Part shown: in pieces, positions 62,555 to 64,000 of the stretch
Numbering within the stretch: position 1 is the stretch's first letter
Layout of the letters: the number at the start of each line of letters is the position of its first letter
Assembly (NCBI GenBank): GCA_036389485.1
Contig: DASVPR010000009.1
Location: 1-64,000, forward strand
DNA from: CADCVT01 sp036389485
GTDB lineage: Bacteria > Actinomycetota > Thermoleophilia > Solirubrobacterales > Solirubrobacteraceae
Reading direction: 5' to 3'
DNA length: 64,000 bases
Made by a program: the position numbers and the translations under genes
The notes under the pieces: model-generated
Databases searched by the model: none
What the model saw: only the letters and a program-made list of their open reading frames with translations
What the model was told of the DNA's origin: nothing

Positions 62555-62953
62555 ATGGCAACCAACCCTCTTCGCATCACTCGCCGGTCACGCGCCGAGA
62601 AGCCCTCGGGCGGGCCAGAGGCGGACCCGGCCGAGAACGAGGCGAATTGGCTGGTGGAGCCGGTCGTCGTGGTCAGGGCCGACGGCACCGAACGCCCGGC
62701 GACGAGCGACGAGATCGCTGCGATCCGCGTGACGCCCCAGCCCGAGCACGTCCGGATCGAGCGTCGCGAGAGCGGCAGCCGCACGCTCATCCTGGAGCAG
62801 GCGGACTACGAGCGGGGGGAGATGTTCGGTCCCTCCAACGAGTCGCTGGGCCCGCAGTTCGCGGTCACCGACAACGAACTAGGGCGCCGGGGTTTCGACG
62901 ACGCCACGCGCGCGGCCCTCGAGAACTCCGGCATCGAGCTGAACGAGGAGTGA
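62555..62953 (+). CDS. Uncharacterised soluble protein
   Basis: A 132-residue acidic protein (PSGGPEADPAENEANWLVEP near the start). It has a strand-rich middle (VVVVRADGTERPATSDEIAA, IRVTPQPEHVRIERRESGSR) and an acidic end IELNEE. No membrane segment or signal peptide is seen. No family is recognised. It lies in the unit with paralogue B, probably on the same transcript. Confidence 0.65.
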   Translation: MATNPLRITRRSRAEKPSGGPEADPAENEANWLVEPVVVVRADGTERPATSDEIAAIRVTPQPEHVRIERRESGSRTLILEQADYERGEMFGPSNESLGPQFAVTDNELGRRGFDDATRAALENSGIELNEE

Positions 62954-62960
62954 GCGGGCG

Positions 62961-63542
62961 GTGGCGGAGCGGCTCCCGCGCCTCCGTCACCTCGGCATCC
63001 TCTGCGCGCGCGGCGGGCTCGTGGTGGTCCTTGCCCTCCTGGTCGCGGCCGCGACGCTCGAGGCGGCCCGCTCCATCGAGGACCCTGACGAGGACGTCCC
63101 GGCCGCGGTCCGCGAGGCCCTGGGCACTGCCTTCGAGGACTCGGACGACGGCCTCGTCGCGTTCGATGCCGTAGCCGACGGCGGCTGGACCCAGCTCTAC
63201 GTCTTCAAGCCGCTCAGCAAGCCGGCGACGATCGAGCGCGCGATGCACGATCGCAGCGGGCTCGAGCTGCTCCCGACCGACGGCCCGGATGCCGCGCACA
63301 CGCTGCTCGTCTTCACGGACGCGCTCCGCGTGCTCGGCGCGGCCGAGGTGGATCGCCGCCGGGTAGACCTCGCCTGCGCCGTCGACAAGGCGGATTGGCA
63401 TCCGTGGGTCGGCATCGTCCGCCGCGACCGGGAGCTGCACGTGATCCGCACCCAACGCCGGGGGCCGCCGATGCTCGCCGCCACCGCGAACGGCCTCGGG
63501 GACGTGAAGCGCTGCCTGCGCCGACTTCCGCGCCTGCGTTAG
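62961..63542 (+). CDS. Single-pass membrane protein of unknown function
   Basis: A 193-residue protein starting GTG at 62961. One N-terminal membrane helix (GGLVVVLALLVAAATLEAA) is followed by a domain outside or at the membrane with VAFDAVADGGWTQLYVFKPL, then HDRSGLELLPTDGPDAAHTL and VGIVRRDRELHVIRTQRRG. No motif is recognised. The 3' end overlaps the opposite small membrane protein gene by 4 bases. It is the last gene of the three-gene unit. Confidence 0.65.
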   Translation: MAERLPRLRHLGILCARGGLVVVLALLVAAATLEAARSIEDPDEDVPAAVREALGTAFEDSDDGLVAFDAVADGGWTQLYVFKPLSKPATIERAMHDRSGLELLPTDGPDAAHTLLVFTDALRVLGAAEVDRRRVDLACAVDKADWHPWVGIVRRDRELHVIRTQRRGPPMLAATANGLGDVKRCLRRLPRLR

Positions 63543-63769
63543 AAGCGCGGATCCTTCGGGTCGTGCTCCTCGCGGATGTCGGTCTCGCCGCGCTCGTACG
63601 CGACGTAGGCGCCGATGACCATGCCCGCGGTGGCCATGAAGAGGATCACGAGGCCGGTGACGATGAGCGTCCGCGACTTCGACGCGTGCCCGAAGATCGT
63701 GATCAGCACCCCGAGGCCCATGAAGACGAGGACGGGCGCGGCGGGGATCGTGTCGGCGGCGAGGACCAT
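63539..63769 (-). CDS. Small two-helix membrane protein
   Basis: A 76-residue protein with two membrane helices (APVLVFMGLGVLITIFGH and LIVTGLVILFMATAGMVIGA) joined by a short basic loop. The charged tail is YERGETDIREEHDPKDPRF. ATG at 63769. It is convergent with the preceding gene. Function unknown. Confidence 0.7.
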   Translation of the reverse strand: MVLAADTIPAAPVLVFMGLGVLITIFGHASKSRTLIVTGLVILFMATAGMVIGAYVAYERGETDIREEHDPKDPRF

Positions 63770-63798
63770 GCGAGCACCCGTCCTATCATCAGTCGCCC

Positions 63799-64000
63799 AT
63801 GTCGGGCCCCACCACCGTCGCCGACGTCGAGACCGGACTGCGCTCCGTCGGCTACCTGCCGAGCGGTTCCGCGGCCCTCGTCGGCTTCCTGGCGACCAAG
63901 CTCGGCAAGCCGGTGCTGGTCGAGGGCCCGGCGGGCGTCGGCAAGACGGAGCTGGCCAAGGCGCTGTCGCGGTACCTCCGCCGCGAGCTGGTCCGCCTGC
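63799..64000 (+). CDS. MoxR-type AAA ATPase (5' part only)
   Basis: The frame begins ATG at 63799 and stays open to the window end. After a short helical leader it shows GKPVLVEGPAGVGKTELAKA, the Walker A of MoxR/CoxD-type AAA ATPases, then RYLRREL. These ATPases act with von Willebrand A-domain proteins to insert metals or remodel complexes. The rest of the gene and any partner lie beyond the window. Confidence 0.82.
   Translation, partial: MSGPTTVADVETGLRSVGYLPSGSAALVGFLATKLGKPVLVEGPAGVGKTELAKALSRYLRRELVRL

Overview
The window is a GC-rich (well over two-thirds G+C by eye) chromosomal segment from an actinobacterium-like organism. The ftsH/hpt/tilS cluster, an F420-type luciferase-family oxidoreductase, several acyl-CoA dehydrogenases, short or overlapping intergenic spaces (ATGA, GTGA and TAATG junctions) and many GTG starts suggest the Thermoleophilia/Solirubrobacterales side of the Actinobacteria. 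That placement is inference from gene content, not from a marker gene. No rRNA, tRNA, CRISPR array or transposase was seen.

Layout. 1-6.4 kb: a tightly coupled minus-strand operon reads phasin-like protein > SCP2-like protein > HTH-adenylate cyclase > tilS > hpt > ftsH (cut by the window start). It faces a nucleoside phosphorylase gene. 6.6-10 kb: a large three-domain peptidoglycan hydrolase and a coupled protein of unknown function. 10-15.6 kb: the most unusual block. Three overlapping minus-strand genes encode a CHAT protease-SIR2 fusion, an nSTAND-type ATPase with one C-terminal membrane helix, and a C25/caspase-like peptidase. A four-helix membrane protein gene abuts them tail to tail. 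This looks like a conflict or cell-suicide system. 15.7-30.8 kb: FMN-binding protein, RTX-repeat protein, a MerR regulator divergent from an acyl-CoA dehydrogenase, hemolysin III, a winged-helix regulator with a palindromic operator facing an archaeal-type ATPase, RNase H, secreted beta-propeller proteins, and a UBP zinc finger coupled to a thioredoxin reductase-like flavoprotein. 30.9-41.7 kb: berberine-bridge-type oxidase, a LuxR-type regulator with internal DNA repeats, a YiiX-like hydrolase, sirtuin deacylase, a dehydrogenase-hydratase beta-oxidation fusion, SRPBCC and PadR proteins, and an alpha/beta hydrolase.

41.8-47.4 kb: a multi-helix membrane protein of an apparently undescribed family (paralogue at 61.2 kb), an HD-GYP protein, and two tandem sigma-factor-like proteins that each carry a membrane helix and a proline-rich, presumably extracytoplasmic tail. 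47.4-58 kb: acyl-CoA dehydrogenase with a perfect palindrome upstream, TerC and CAX transporters, aldo/keto reductase, lipoprotein, ArsA ATPase and a kynureninase-like protein lacking its PLP lysine. 58-64 kb: a long acyl-CoA dehydrogenase divergent from a secreted trypsin, the second membrane paralogue with two followers, and the start of a MoxR-type ATPase.

Themes. Fatty-acid beta-oxidation genes recur (three acyl-CoA dehydrogenases and one hydratase/dehydrogenase fusion), each dehydrogenase with a palindrome in its upstream or divergent intergenic region. Membrane-anchored signalling recurs (nSTAND with a membrane helix, two membrane-anchored sigma-like proteins, two paralogous membrane proteins). 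A 39-nt hairpin element occurs twice 40 kb apart. Four genes code conserved or SD-preceded N-termini upstream of any ATG, GTG or TTG.
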